A stretch of DNA of 6,917 nt from Croceicoccus sp. (GTDB lineage Bacteria; Pseudomonadota; Alphaproteobacteria; Sphingomonadales; Sphingomonadaceae), in the NCBI GenBank assembly GCA_029936705.1, contig JAPYSD010000191.1:1-6917 (forward strand), written 5' to 3'. Every line of letters starts with the position of its first letter. Positions within the stretch are counted from its first letter, which is position 1. The translations under genes and the position numbers were made by a program. The notes under the pieces were generated by a model. That model did no database searches and had not been told where the DNA came from. It saw only the letters and a list, made by a program, of their open reading frames with translations. This document shows, piece after piece, positions 1 through 6,590 of the stretch.

Positions 1-292
1 GCGCCAGCCCGCGCGGTGTCGGCACCATGAAGCGGGCGGGATGGATAAAGGCGAACAGCTCCAGCAGGTCCAGCCCCGACAGCTCGGGATAGCCGAGGCG
101 GCTGGCCACCAGCGGCGCGTTCAGCATCAGCAACGGGGTTTCCGCCGCTGCCATGATCGCCTCGCCCCGCGAAAGCCCGCGCACATTGGGGCCGCCCGAT
201 CCGCCGGGCGCGGCCAGCCAGCAGCCCGAATGGCTTGCATGCAGGGCCGGCAGCGTCAGCGCGGGAAAGTCGGGGGAAGGGCTTTCGGGCAT
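1..292 (-). CDS. ATP-dependent helicase, DinG-like (N-terminal part, cut by window edge)
   Basis: The first 97 codons are visible from an ATG at 292; the rest lies beyond the left edge. The segment contains the stretches HASHSGCWL (about residues 18-26), RGEAI, LMLNAPLVASRLGYPELSG and DLLELFAFIHPARF, which I recognise as the N-terminal region preceding the helicase core of the DinG-type ATP-dependent DNA helicases of sphingomonads. Those proteins are superfamily 2 (XPD/DinG-like) helicases that act on DNA in the cytoplasm. No Walker A or DEAH motif is inside the window, so the call rests on the N-terminal signature only. No strong Shine-Dalgarno precedes the ATG (TGCGGGCC). The gene follows the 376-1005 gene on the same strand after 83 bases. 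An alternative is a helicase/exonuclease fusion sharing this N-terminus. Confidence 0.7.
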   Translation of the reverse strand, partial: MPESPSPDFPALTLPALHASHSGCWLAAPGGSGGPNVRGLSRGEAIMAAAETPLLMLNAPLVASRLGYPELSGLDLLELFAFIHPARFMVPTPRGLA

Positions 293-336
293 GGCCCGCA
301 AGATAGGAACGGCGGCACGAAAAGGGAACGGGTGCC

Positions 337-366
337 CCCCTCGCTATACCCCGGTAAGGGGAGGGG
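337..366 (-). other. GC-rich hairpin between two tandem genes, possible weak terminator
   Basis: Read on the minus strand, just after the stop at 376, CCCCTC can pair with GAGGGG and an inner CCC with GGG around a TTACC loop, leaving a TATAGC bulge on the 3' side. There is no following T-tract, so it is not a canonical intrinsic terminator. It could be a 3'-end stabilising hairpin, a Rho-assisted stop or chance in GC-rich DNA. Confidence 0.25.
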
Positions 367-375
367 TGGCGGCGG

Positions 376-1005
376 TCAGGCCGCCTCGACGTGCTGCGCG
401 ATGCCGGGGTGCTCGGCCTCGCAGCAATCGCAGCGCTCGACGCTCAGCATGACCAGCGCGGTCAATTGCGCATCGATCCGCTCGCCATGCGCAGGCTCAA
501 GCGTGCGGCGGACCAGCCGCGACACGACCGAGGGGGCGTCCTTGCCCGCCTCGTCCTTGCGGTGGACGAAACCCGACACGTGCATCCACTGGTGCATCAG
601 ATGCGCGGCATAGTTCACCGGGTCATCCACGATCATGCAGCGGTTGAGGAACCAGCGCGCGCTGCAGATCGGCAGCGTGCCGATGCGCGTCGCGCCGATC
701 ACGCCGGGTCCGCCCGTGTCGCTGGGCAGGTCGGCAATCTCGATCGAGAGGTTCAGCGCGTGGTCGCCGCAATGGCCCGATTCCCGGCCCTGCTGGATGC
801 GGTCCCATACCCCGCTTCCGTCAAGTTCGCGCACCGCGCCGTGGCGGCCGCGCCAGCTGGCGCTGGAATACTCGGCCTGGCGCACCGATCCGCCGAAGCC
901 GGGGGCCTGCACGGCTTCCCTCAGCAAGGCGACGGCTTCGCGGATGAAGACAAACTCAGCGTCCGAAGCGCCGGCGGCGTCATGAAGGATTACCGATACA
1001 GTCAT
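376..1005 (-). CDS. Metzincin-like protein with altered zinc-protease motif (HQxxHxxGxxH)
   Basis: The 209-residue protein starts at the ATG at 1005; a TTG at 1065 in the same frame is less likely, and GGGGGC just before the ATG can serve as ribosome binding site. I do not recognise a named family. Residues 138-148 read HQWMHVSGFVH, which matches the HExxHxxGxxH zinc-binding motif of metzincin-type metallopeptidases at all three His and the Gly, but the catalytic Glu is Gln139 (codon CAG at 591-589). The stretch before it (SARWFLNRC at about 115-123, AAHLM at 133-137) resembles the strand and helix that lead into the motif in such proteins. Met186 in ALVMLSVE could be the Met-turn, but this is uncertain. 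A Cys cluster, CDCC, lies at 192-195. No signal peptide or membrane segment is evident. It is separated from the thermonuclease gene upstream by 164 bases, so it may have its own promoter, though none is clear. It may be a catalytically dead or weak protease fold. Confidence 0.7.
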   Translation of the reverse strand: MTVSVILHDAAGASDAEFVFIREAVALLREAVQAPGFGGSVRQAEYSSASWRGRHGAVRELDGSGVWDRIQQGRESGHCGDHALNLSIEIADLPSDTGGPGVIGATRIGTLPICSARWFLNRCMIVDDPVNYAAHLMHQWMHVSGFVHRKDEAGKDAPSVVSRLVRRTLEPAHGERIDAQLTALVMLSVERCDCCEAEHPGIAQHVEAA

Positions 1006-1169
1006 ACTGCCCCCAACGCAGGCCGTGAAAATTGTTTCCGGACCAATTCGCGACCGATCCGGCAAGCGCAGACTGCTGCGACACTTGCGAATATCGGCTT
1101 AACGCCGGGTTCGGGAAACATTCATGATCGGGGCGTTCGATTTTCGGACAGATCGGCGCGCGGCCGGAA

Positions 1170-1826
1170 TCAGCACCAGTTTCCCTTGTAGCCGCGCCAG
1201 CGTTCGGCCAGCCCCTCGTCAATCAGAACTTCGCCCAGGTTCCGCCCGCCGCGCGTCACCCGCCGCAAGAGGCGGCCATAGCGGTCGGTATCCTCCGGCC
1301 CGCTTTCCAGCGAGAACGGCCCCGCATTCAGCAGCTGCGTCAGCCGCTCGGTCGCCTGCATGCCCAGCCGGTATTCACGGTCGCACTGGGGCGAGGAGGT
1401 TTCGGGCGTGTTGATGTCGAGGATGCGGATCTTGTCGCCCGCGAACCAGAACGTGTCGCCATCGACCACGCAGTTCACCCTCCGCGGCCCGTCGCAACTG
1501 GTGAAATCGGCGCTCAGCGTATCGCTGGCCGATGCGGCGGGCGCGGATAGCGGCTGGGCGGTACCGGTATCCGTTCCGAAGCCGGGCATGCCGTAGCGCA
1601 GCGTGACGCCGAACCCGATCAGGAAGACGGACAGGACAAGGACGATGAAACCGGTGGTGCGCATGGGCTTTGATCTTCGGGCGCGGCGCCTGCCGCTTGC
1701 TGGGGATGTCCGCTTGCCCGGCGGGATCTTGCCGCGCGTCGTGCTGCGCGCCGCCTGGCGAAACGGGATGACATTGCCCCGCCTGTCACGCAGAGGAACG
1801 GCGCGGAAGGGCTTGCGGAAACTCAT
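1170..1826 (-). CDS. Membrane-anchored thermonuclease (SNase-like) family protein
   Basis: This 218-residue protein has three parts: a very basic N-terminus (1-54, starting SFRKPFRAVPLR), one transmembrane segment (about 58-77), and a staphylococcal-nuclease-like domain (about 115-215). The basic N-terminus implies a type II topology, with the nuclease domain in the periplasm. The domain carries VDGDT (121-125), IRILDINTPE (133-142) and DRYGR (181-185). By comparison with staphylococcal nuclease, Arg134, Glu142 and Arg185 match the catalytic Arg35, Glu43 and Arg87, and Asp124 matches a calcium ligand; the position of Asp40 is Asn139. The catalytic set therefore looks intact, and the protein likely hydrolyses nucleic acid. 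Four Cys (111, 119, 148, 218) all lie on the predicted periplasmic side and could form disulfides. The ATG is 10 bases after the crtB stop, so it is likely cotranscribed. An internal ATG at 1664 (Met55) would remove the basic tail and give 164 residues. Confidence 0.85.
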   Translation of the reverse strand: MSFRKPFRAVPLRDRRGNVIPFRQAARSTTRGKIPPGKRTSPASGRRRARRSKPMRTTGFIVLVLSVFLIGFGVTLRYGMPGFGTDTGTAQPLSAPAASASDTLSADFTSCDGPRRVNCVVDGDTFWFAGDKIRILDINTPETSSPQCDREYRLGMQATERLTQLLNAGPFSLESGPEDTDRYGRLLRRVTRGGRNLGEVLIDEGLAERWRGYKGNWC

Positions 1827-1836
1827 GAACAGGGAT

Positions 1837-2841
1837 TTACGCGGCGAGGATTAACACCCGGTTCCGCGTGGCGCGATCGCGCAAATCCGCCAGAGAATAG
1901 CGCCGCTTCGCCGCCTCGCCCGCGGCATCGGGGCCCGCGGGGCGCAGCGACCCCAGCCACGATTGCGCCAGCCAGCCCAGCTTTTCCAGCTTGCTGGTAT
2001 GCGCGCGGTGGTCCCACGCGTGAACGCCCGCCGCCTCGACCTTGCGGGCGATGTCGCCATAGATGCCGGTCGCGGCCAGCACCGCCCAGCGGTGACGGAA
2101 CCGCAGCCGCGCCGCGCCGATCCGGGCCGAAGCCTCGTGCGCGCGGGCCATGGCGCAGGCATCGCCGACCAGCTCGACCAGCTGTTCGCGGTAGCACGGC
2201 TTCATGTGCTGGCCGGGGGGAATGTCCTTTTCCACCAGCCATTCGACCGGCAGATAGCAGCGCCCCGCCATGTCGTCCTCCCACACGTCGCGCACGATAT
2301 TGGCCAGCTGGAACGCCAGCCCCAGGTCGCAGGCGCGCTCCAGCGTATCCTCGTCATCGGGGGACACGCCCATGACCATCGCCATCATCACGCCCACCGC
2401 GCCCGCGACGTGATAGCAATATTCCATCATGTCGCCCTCGCTGCGGGGGCGCCAGTCGGCGGCGTCGAGCACGAAGCCCGCGATCACGTCGTCGCAATGC
2501 GCCTGGGTGATGCCGCATTCGCGCGCAACCAGCCCCAGCCCGTCGAACGAGGGATCGCCCGTCGCCTGCCCGGCCAGCGCCTGCGCGGTGCGCGTGCGCA
2601 GCAGCGCGACGCGTTCCCTGGCGCCCTGCTGCGATCCCAGCGCGCCGCCCATGTCCTGCGCGTCGGCCAAATCGTCGCACGCGCGGCACCAGGCATAGAG
2701 TAGCCACACCTTTTCCCGCGTCTCGCGGTCGAACAGGCGGCTGGCGGCGGAAAAGCTTTTCGACCCCTTGCCGATCGCGCGCTGGGCATGCGCGACCAGT
2801 TCGGGCCGGGACAAGACCTGGGGGGACAGGACGGCAGGCAT
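1837..2841 (-). CDS. crtB: Phytoene synthase CrtB
   Basis: CrtB condenses two geranylgeranyl diphosphates head to head, via prephytoene diphosphate, to 15-cis-phytoene, the first committed step of C40 carotenoid synthesis. The protein has 334 residues, somewhat longer than many bacterial CrtB proteins (about 300). Both Asp-rich motifs of the squalene/phytoene synthase family that bind the Mg-diphosphate are present: DDLAD at 56-60 in the context YAWCRACDDLAD, and DVWED at 185-189 in the context FQLANIVRDVWEDD, followed by GRCYLP at 193-198. A long C-terminal extension after about residue 290 ends in the basic segment RATRNRVLILAA. The ATG lies 5 bases after the crtI stop (TAG-GGTCC-ATG) with only a poor ribosome binding site, so translation is probably coupled to crtI. 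Squalene or dehydrosqualene synthase is less likely given the adjacent crtI and crtY. Confidence 0.97.
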   Translation of the reverse strand: MPAVLSPQVLSRPELVAHAQRAIGKGSKSFSAASRLFDRETREKVWLLYAWCRACDDLADAQDMGGALGSQQGARERVALLRTRTAQALAGQATGDPSFDGLGLVARECGITQAHCDDVIAGFVLDAADWRPRSEGDMMEYCYHVAGAVGVMMAMVMGVSPDDEDTLERACDLGLAFQLANIVRDVWEDDMAGRCYLPVEWLVEKDIPPGQHMKPCYREQLVELVGDACAMARAHEASARIGAARLRFRHRWAVLAATGIYGDIARKVEAAGVHAWDHRAHTSKLEKLGWLAQSWLGSLRPAGPDAAGEAAKRRYSLADLRDRATRNRVLILAA

Positions 2842-2846
2842 GGACC

Positions 2847-4355
2847 CTAGCGCCGCGCCAGGTCGGACAGCATCAGCCGCGCCGTCGCCCGCGCGCTGCC
2901 GACGACGCCGGGAATGCCTGCGCCCGGATGCGTACCCGCACCGGTGAAATACAGGTTCGTGATCTCGTCGTCGCGGTTGTGCGTGCGGAAATAGGCGCTT
3001 TGCGTTAGCACCGGTTCCAGGCTGAACGCGCTGCCCAGGTGGGCGTTGAGGTCGTGGGTGAAGTCGAAGGGCGTGTAATGGAACTTGGTCACGATCCGCT
3101 CGTGCAGGTCGGGGATCAGCCGCTTCGCCACCTCGTCCAGGATGCGCTTTTCCAGCGCGGGACCGGCGGTGTTCCAGTCCACCGGCAGCTTGCCGCGATG
3201 CGCGACCGGCACCAGCGCATAGAAGGTCGAATGACCCTCGGGCGCCATACCCGCGTCGCTGACGCTGGGGTGGTGCAGATAGACCGAGAAGTCGCGCGGC
3301 AGCACGCCGTGCTTGTAGATGTCGTCCAGCAGCCCCTTGTAGCGCGGGCCGAACAGGATCATGTGATGCGGAATGTCGGGGAAGGTGCCCTTCACCCCGA
3401 AATGCACCACGAACAGGCTGGGCGAATACCGCTTGCGCGCCAGCTTCGCCGCCTCGCGCGGGCCGCGGCGATTGCCGGTCAGCAGGTCGCGGTAGCTGTG
3501 CATCACGTCGGCATTGCTGGCGACCGCGTCGAAATTCTCGTGCCAGCCGCTGGCGCAGGTGATGCCGGTGGCCTTGTTGCCCGCGGTCTCGATCGCGGTG
3601 ACCGGATCGCCCAGCCGGACGGTGCCGCCCAGCCGCTCGAAATGCTTGACCATCCCCGCGACCAGCCGGTTGGTGCCGCCCTTGGCCCACCACACGCCGC
3701 CGTCCTTTTCCAGCTTGTGGATCAGCGCATAGATCGAACTGGTCGCCATCGGGTTGCCGCCCACCAGCAGCGTGTGAAAGCTCAGCGCCTCGCGCAGCTT
3801 CTCGTCCGACACGAAGCTCGACACCACCGAATAGACCGAGCGCCACGCCTGGTACTTCATCAGCGCGGGCGCGGCCTTCAGCATCGACTTGAAGTCGAGG
3901 AACGGCACGTGGCCCAGCTTTACATAGCCTTCGCGCCAGACATTCTCGGAGTATTGGAGGAACTCCTCGTACCCGGCCAGGTCGTCGGGGTTCAGCTTCG
4001 CGATCTCGCGCGCCAGCTTCGCATTGTCGTTCGAATAATCAAAATTGGTCCCGTCCTCCCAGTTGAGGCGGTAGAACGGCATCACGGGGACCAGCTCGAC
4101 ATCCTCGTCCATGTCGTGATCGGTCAGCTTCCACAATGCGCGCAGGCAATCGGGATCGGTGATGACCGTCGGCCCCGCGTCGAATGTAAAGCCATCCCGC
4201 TCCCAGTAATAGGCGCGGCCGCCGGGCTTGTCGCGGCCCTCGATCAGCACGGTCTCGATACCGGATGCCTGCAGGCGGATCGCCAGGGCAAGGCCGCCGA
4301 AACCGGCGCCTATGACGGCGGCGCGGCGCGGCTTCGGTTTGGTGGAAGCGTTCAT
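2847..4355 (-). CDS. crtI: Phytoene desaturase CrtI (lycopene-forming type)
   Basis: CrtI is an FAD-dependent, membrane-associated desaturase that introduces the double bonds turning phytoene into lycopene. The 502-residue length is typical for bacterial CrtI. The N-terminus has the Rossmann dinucleotide motif GAGFGG (16-21), then VLIEGRDKPGGRA with the adenosine-binding acidic residue (Glu39) and the GGRA segment (45-48), and FDAGPTVI (58-65). The C-terminus has the bacterial-type phytoene desaturase signature FTGAGTHPGAGIPGV (about 470-484). The start ATG at 4355 is supported by a GAGGAT ribosome binding site at 4367-4362, six bases upstream, which overlaps the crtY stop codon. The gene starts 10 bases after crtY ends and stops 5 bases before crtB. 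The number of desaturation steps cannot be read from sequence, but the adjacent beta-cyclase makes lycopene the sensible product. Confidence 0.97.
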   Translation of the reverse strand: MNASTKPKPRRAAVIGAGFGGLALAIRLQASGIETVLIEGRDKPGGRAYYWERDGFTFDAGPTVITDPDCLRALWKLTDHDMDEDVELVPVMPFYRLNWEDGTNFDYSNDNAKLAREIAKLNPDDLAGYEEFLQYSENVWREGYVKLGHVPFLDFKSMLKAAPALMKYQAWRSVYSVVSSFVSDEKLREALSFHTLLVGGNPMATSSIYALIHKLEKDGGVWWAKGGTNRLVAGMVKHFERLGGTVRLGDPVTAIETAGNKATGITCASGWHENFDAVASNADVMHSYRDLLTGNRRGPREAAKLARKRYSPSLFVVHFGVKGTFPDIPHHMILFGPRYKGLLDDIYKHGVLPRDFSVYLHHPSVSDAGMAPEGHSTFYALVPVAHRGKLPVDWNTAGPALEKRILDEVAKRLIPDLHERIVTKFHYTPFDFTHDLNAHLGSAFSLEPVLTQSAYFRTHNRDDEITNLYFTGAGTHPGAGIPGVVGSARATARLMLSDLARR

Positions 4356-4361
4356 GGGTTG

Positions 4362-4367
4362 ATCCTC
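4362..4367 (-). promoter_or_regulatory. Ribosome binding site of crtI, overlapping the crtY stop codon
   Basis: GAGGAT on the minus strand lies six bases before the crtI ATG. Its first two bases are the last two of the crtY TGA stop (4368-4366). This fixes the crtI start and favours translational coupling between the two genes. Confidence 0.7.
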
Positions 4368-5565
4368 AGGAGGTCGTGTCAGTGTCGAGCGATGCGGGCG
4401 TGCCGAAACCGGCCAGCACCAGTGCCGCCCGCGTCAGCGGAACGGGCGGGCGTCCGGCCAGCACCCGCGCCATGTCTGCGGTCGTGCTGCGGCCGGCATA
4501 GAACCGTTCGATCAGCGCGTCGTTCAGGCGGTAGAAGCGCTGCAATACGCGGTAGCGCTGGCCCGGGTCCGCCGCGCTGAACAGCAGCGATGCCAGCATG
4601 CGATAGAAGCGCCCACGTTGCCAGTGCGCCCTGGCATACTGGTGCGACGCCTCGGCAATGGCGGGGCCGCCTAGCGAGGGAAGGGCAGCGACATGGCTGG
4701 CAAAGCGCACCGCGTCGGGCAGCGAATAGCTGGTGAGCGGCTGGAACAGACCCGCGCGCACGCCGGCCAGCGCAACGCCGGTGGGTGCGCCGCGCCACAG
4801 CGCCGCGAAATCGCCGCCGGTAACGACGGGCAGCACGCCCGTCTCCTCGCGCGACATGCCCTTTACCTGCCACCCCTGCGCCGCGGCATAGTCCGCGATC
4901 CGGCCCACCAGCGCATCGCGGTCGAGCGCGGGATCGTCGGCGTAATAGGTATCCTCGACGAACAGCGACCTTTCGCCGAACGGCAGGACATAGACGAAGC
5001 GGTAGCCGTCATGCTGCGCGACGCTGGCATCCATGACCACCGGGCGGGTGACGCCATGCGGCGCATCCAGCTCCAGCATCTGGCCCGCGAATTTCTGCCA
5101 GCCGCCCTGCAGCGCCGGCAATTGCGCGGCCCCGATGCCGCGTGCGTCGATCACCGCGCCCGCAGCGATCCGCCGCCCGTCCCGCAGCGTGATGCCCGCG
5201 GCGTCCAGCGTCTCCACCGGTGCTTCGGTCAGTACCGCATCGCCGGGCATCGCCCTGGCGACGGCCTCGGCCAGGTTCTCCGACGCGATGGAGCGATAGG
5301 CGGTCGGCAGGGTGCGGCGATATTCGGGAAAGGCGACGTCATAGCCCGTGTCCCAGCGCGCCGCGATCATCGGTTCGACCAGCGCCCGGTCGGCATCCGC
5401 GATGTCGGTGGCGAAGAAGGACCACAGATGATGCCCGCCGATGGCCGCTCCACCCTCGACCAGCGCGACCGAGACATCGGGCCGCCGCAACCGCAGGGCC
5501 AGCGCGATCAGCGCGCCCGAAAGGCCGCCGCCCGCAATGGCGATATCGAAATGCTGCGCACCCAT
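4366..5565 (-). CDS. crtY: Lycopene beta-cyclase CrtY
   Basis: CrtY closes beta-ionone rings at both ends of lycopene to give beta-carotene, using a flavin cofactor without net redox change. The protein has 399 residues, close to the usual CrtY length (about 380-400). The N-terminus DIAIAGGGLSG (7-17) is the dinucleotide-binding fold, followed by LVEGG and GGHHLWSF (43-50). Further CrtY-type features are VIDARG (138-143), VYVLPF (191-196), the acidic motif FVEDTYY (202-208) with the conserved Glu204-Asp205 region, and GVRAGLFQPLTSYSLPDAV (268-286). The chosen ATG at 5565 directly precedes the flavin-binding strand and has AGGGCGGG just before it. The frame stays open far upstream, but no family residues occur there. 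It is the first gene of the tightly packed crtY-crtI-crtB set; 122 bases separate it from the upstream gene. Confidence 0.96.
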   Translation of the reverse strand: MGAQHFDIAIAGGGLSGALIALALRLRRPDVSVALVEGGAAIGGHHLWSFFATDIADADRALVEPMIAARWDTGYDVAFPEYRRTLPTAYRSIASENLAEAVARAMPGDAVLTEAPVETLDAAGITLRDGRRIAAGAVIDARGIGAAQLPALQGGWQKFAGQMLELDAPHGVTRPVVMDASVAQHDGYRFVYVLPFGERSLFVEDTYYADDPALDRDALVGRIADYAAAQGWQVKGMSREETGVLPVVTGGDFAALWRGAPTGVALAGVRAGLFQPLTSYSLPDAVRFASHVAALPSLGGPAIAEASHQYARAHWQRGRFYRMLASLLFSAADPGQRYRVLQRFYRLNDALIERFYAGRSTTADMARVLAGRPPVPLTRAALVLAGFGTPASLDTDTTS

Positions 5566-5687
5566 CCCGCCCTGCTTAGAGACAGATGACGCCTCCAGCC
5601 ATAGGAAATCGGCGTTCGCGTACCTGTACCTTGGGACCTCTATCTCTTGGGCAGACTTCTTGCGGCGCGCATTCGCCAGACCCGCCG
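5566..5687 (-). other. Gap between DUF6445-like gene and crtY; candidate place for the crt promoter
   Basis: This 122-base gap is the largest one upstream of the crt genes, so a crt promoter is expected here or upstream of 6377. I looked on the minus strand for -35/-10 pairs. TCTAAG and CCTATG resemble -10 boxes, but neither has a matching -35 at 16-18 bases. There is no TGT-N12-ACA (PpsR/CrtJ type) site and no clear terminator after the upstream stop. The latter fits readthrough from the DUF6445-like gene. Confidence 0.3.
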
Positions 5688-6377
5688 TCAGCTCCCCTGG
5701 AAGAACATGTTGATCGTCAGCCTGCCGCGGCGGGGGTCGTGCGACAGCGCGGCGGGGTCGGGGATCACGCCGGAATGCAGCGCCTGCCCGCGATAGAGGA
5801 TCAGGCGGTCGGGCCGGGCCTCCACCTCGTCCAGCAGTTCGTAGGCATCGGTGTCGCCGCGGCAATAGCGCGGCGGCGGGGGGCCGTATTCGCGTGCGTC
5901 CTGTTCCAGCGCGGCGGTAAAGGCGGGCATGCGTTCGGGGGTGATCGCCTCGAACCCGGTGCGGCGGTGGCGGTAGAACGCGGTGCCGCCGCTTTCCGCG
6001 CCGCCCAGGTAATGCATCAGCGCGATCAGCCCGGGGCCGCCGTGATCGTGATGCGGGACGCGCTGATCGGGTGAGAGCGCATCGGGCGCCAGCGTCACCA
6101 GCGAAAAGGCCGAAGTCTCGCAGCGTAGCGAGCGTTGCAGGCCGAACACGCGGTGCATCACCTCGACCAGCAAGTCTCTCCGCACATCCAGGTATGCCGG
6201 GTCGGCGGGGGCGCGCAAACCGGGGTAATAGGCGCCCGCCGGGGCATAGCGCGCCGCCGCGCCCGCTTCGCGCAGGGCCGCGACCTGGCCGCTGAAATCG
6301 TCGATCACGACCAGCGGCTGGCCTTCGCGGCCAAGGCGGCGGACTTCGACCCGGGCCTGGGGGAGGGACGTGGACAT
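5688..6377 (-). CDS. DUF6445-like protein, probable 2-oxoglutarate/Fe(II) oxygenase fold
   Basis: This 229-residue soluble protein resembles the DUF6445 family, which I recognise from YYPGLRAP (50-57), FSLVTLAPDALSPDQRVPHHD (91-111), GGTAFYRHRRTGFEAIT (130-146), RLILYRGQALHSG (191-203) and GRLTINMFF (218-226). The arrangement is that of a jelly-roll 2-oxoglutarate/Fe(II) oxygenase: an H-x-D pair (His109, Asp111), a distal His (His201) and a following Arg (Arg219) that could bind the co-substrate carboxylate. Substrate and reaction are unknown. No signal peptide is visible. I prefer the ATG at 6377, which gives REGQPLVVIDDF early as in relatives; a TTG at 6413 would add 12 residues, and neither has a good ribosome binding site. 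The gene precedes crtY by 122 bases on the same strand and is divergent from thiC. A role in carotenoid tailoring is possible but not shown. Confidence 0.75.
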   Translation of the reverse strand: MSTSLPQARVEVRRLGREGQPLVVIDDFSGQVAALREAGAAARYAPAGAYYPGLRAPADPAYLDVRRDLLVEVMHRVFGLQRSLRCETSAFSLVTLAPDALSPDQRVPHHDHGGPGLIALMHYLGGAESGGTAFYRHRRTGFEAITPERMPAFTAALEQDAREYGPPPPRYCRGDTDAYELLDEVEARPDRLILYRGQALHSGVIPDPAALSHDPRRGRLTINMFFQGS

Positions 6378-6461
6378 CCCGTGCGGGGTGGCGAATGCAC
6401 GCGGCGCTGTCAAACCGCCCCGTTAACCGGACCGCCACCTTCACCGCACCACCGCCTTTGC

Positions 6462-6490
6462 TGGACAGGCCGCTGGCGAGTGCGTAGAGT
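6462..6490 (+). promoter_or_regulatory. Sigma-70-like promoter of thiC
   Basis: TGGACA at 6462-6467 (5 of 6 to TTGACA) and TAGAGT at 6485-6490 (4 of 6 to TATAAT) are separated by exactly 17 bases. A start about seven bases downstream, near 6497, would place the 5' end of the RNA right at the first bases of the TPP aptamer. That agreement with an independently recognised element raises the credibility of this otherwise short match. Confidence 0.55.
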
Positions 6491-6497
6491 CCGTCCA

Positions 6498-6590
6498 TAC
6501 CCCGGGGAGCCTGCTGTGGCTGAGAGGTGGGCGTAGCGGCCCGCGACCCGTTGAACCTGAACCCGTTAGCACGGGCGGAGGGAAGGGCGC
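6498..6590 (+). ncRNA. TPP riboswitch (THI-box aptamer) in the thiC leader
   Basis: The RNA binds thiamine pyrophosphate and lowers thiC expression when TPP is plentiful. The conserved THI-box landmarks are all present and in order. GGGGAGCC spans 6504-6511. A small hairpin pairs AGCC (6508-6511) with GGCT (6518-6521). GGCTGAGA (6518-6525) contains the pyrimidine-sensing UGAGA. ACCCGTTGAACCTGA spans 6546-6560, the pyrophosphate-sensing side. A hairpin pairs CCCG (6562-6565) with CGGG (6572-6575) around TTAGCA, followed by GCGGAGGGAA (6575-6584). The closing stem P1 probably pairs CCC (6501-6503) with GGG (6585-6587). The outer limits are approximate. It lies 80-odd bases upstream of thiC on the same strand, the usual context for this riboswitch class. 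Confidence 0.95.

Noticed and set aside
1006..1169. Promoter or small gene between the thermonuclease and metzincin-like genes
   Set aside because: No convincing -35/-10 pair, small coding frame with a ribosome binding site, or terminator could be supported in these 164 bases.
2842..3846. In-frame upstream extension of crtB into crtI
   Set aside because: The frame is open by GC bias, but the extension overlaps the body of crtI in another frame and carries no phytoene synthase residues; the ATG at 2841 matches the family N-terminus.
3039..4580. Long open frame on the plus strand opposite crtI (513 codons)
   Set aside because: It lies wholly antisense to crtI and the end of crtY, has an Arg/His/Val-rich composition typical of shadow frames in high-GC DNA, and shows no family motif.
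5566..5690. PpsR/CrtJ-type TGT-N12-ACA operator upstream of crtY
   Set aside because: I searched the gap and found no correctly spaced pair on either strand.
6408..6413. Perfect TTGACA on the minus strand upstream of the DUF6445-like gene
   Set aside because: At 16-18 bases downstream there is only CACCCC-like sequence, no -10 box, and the hexamer coincides with an in-frame TTG codon. Possible but unsupported as a promoter.
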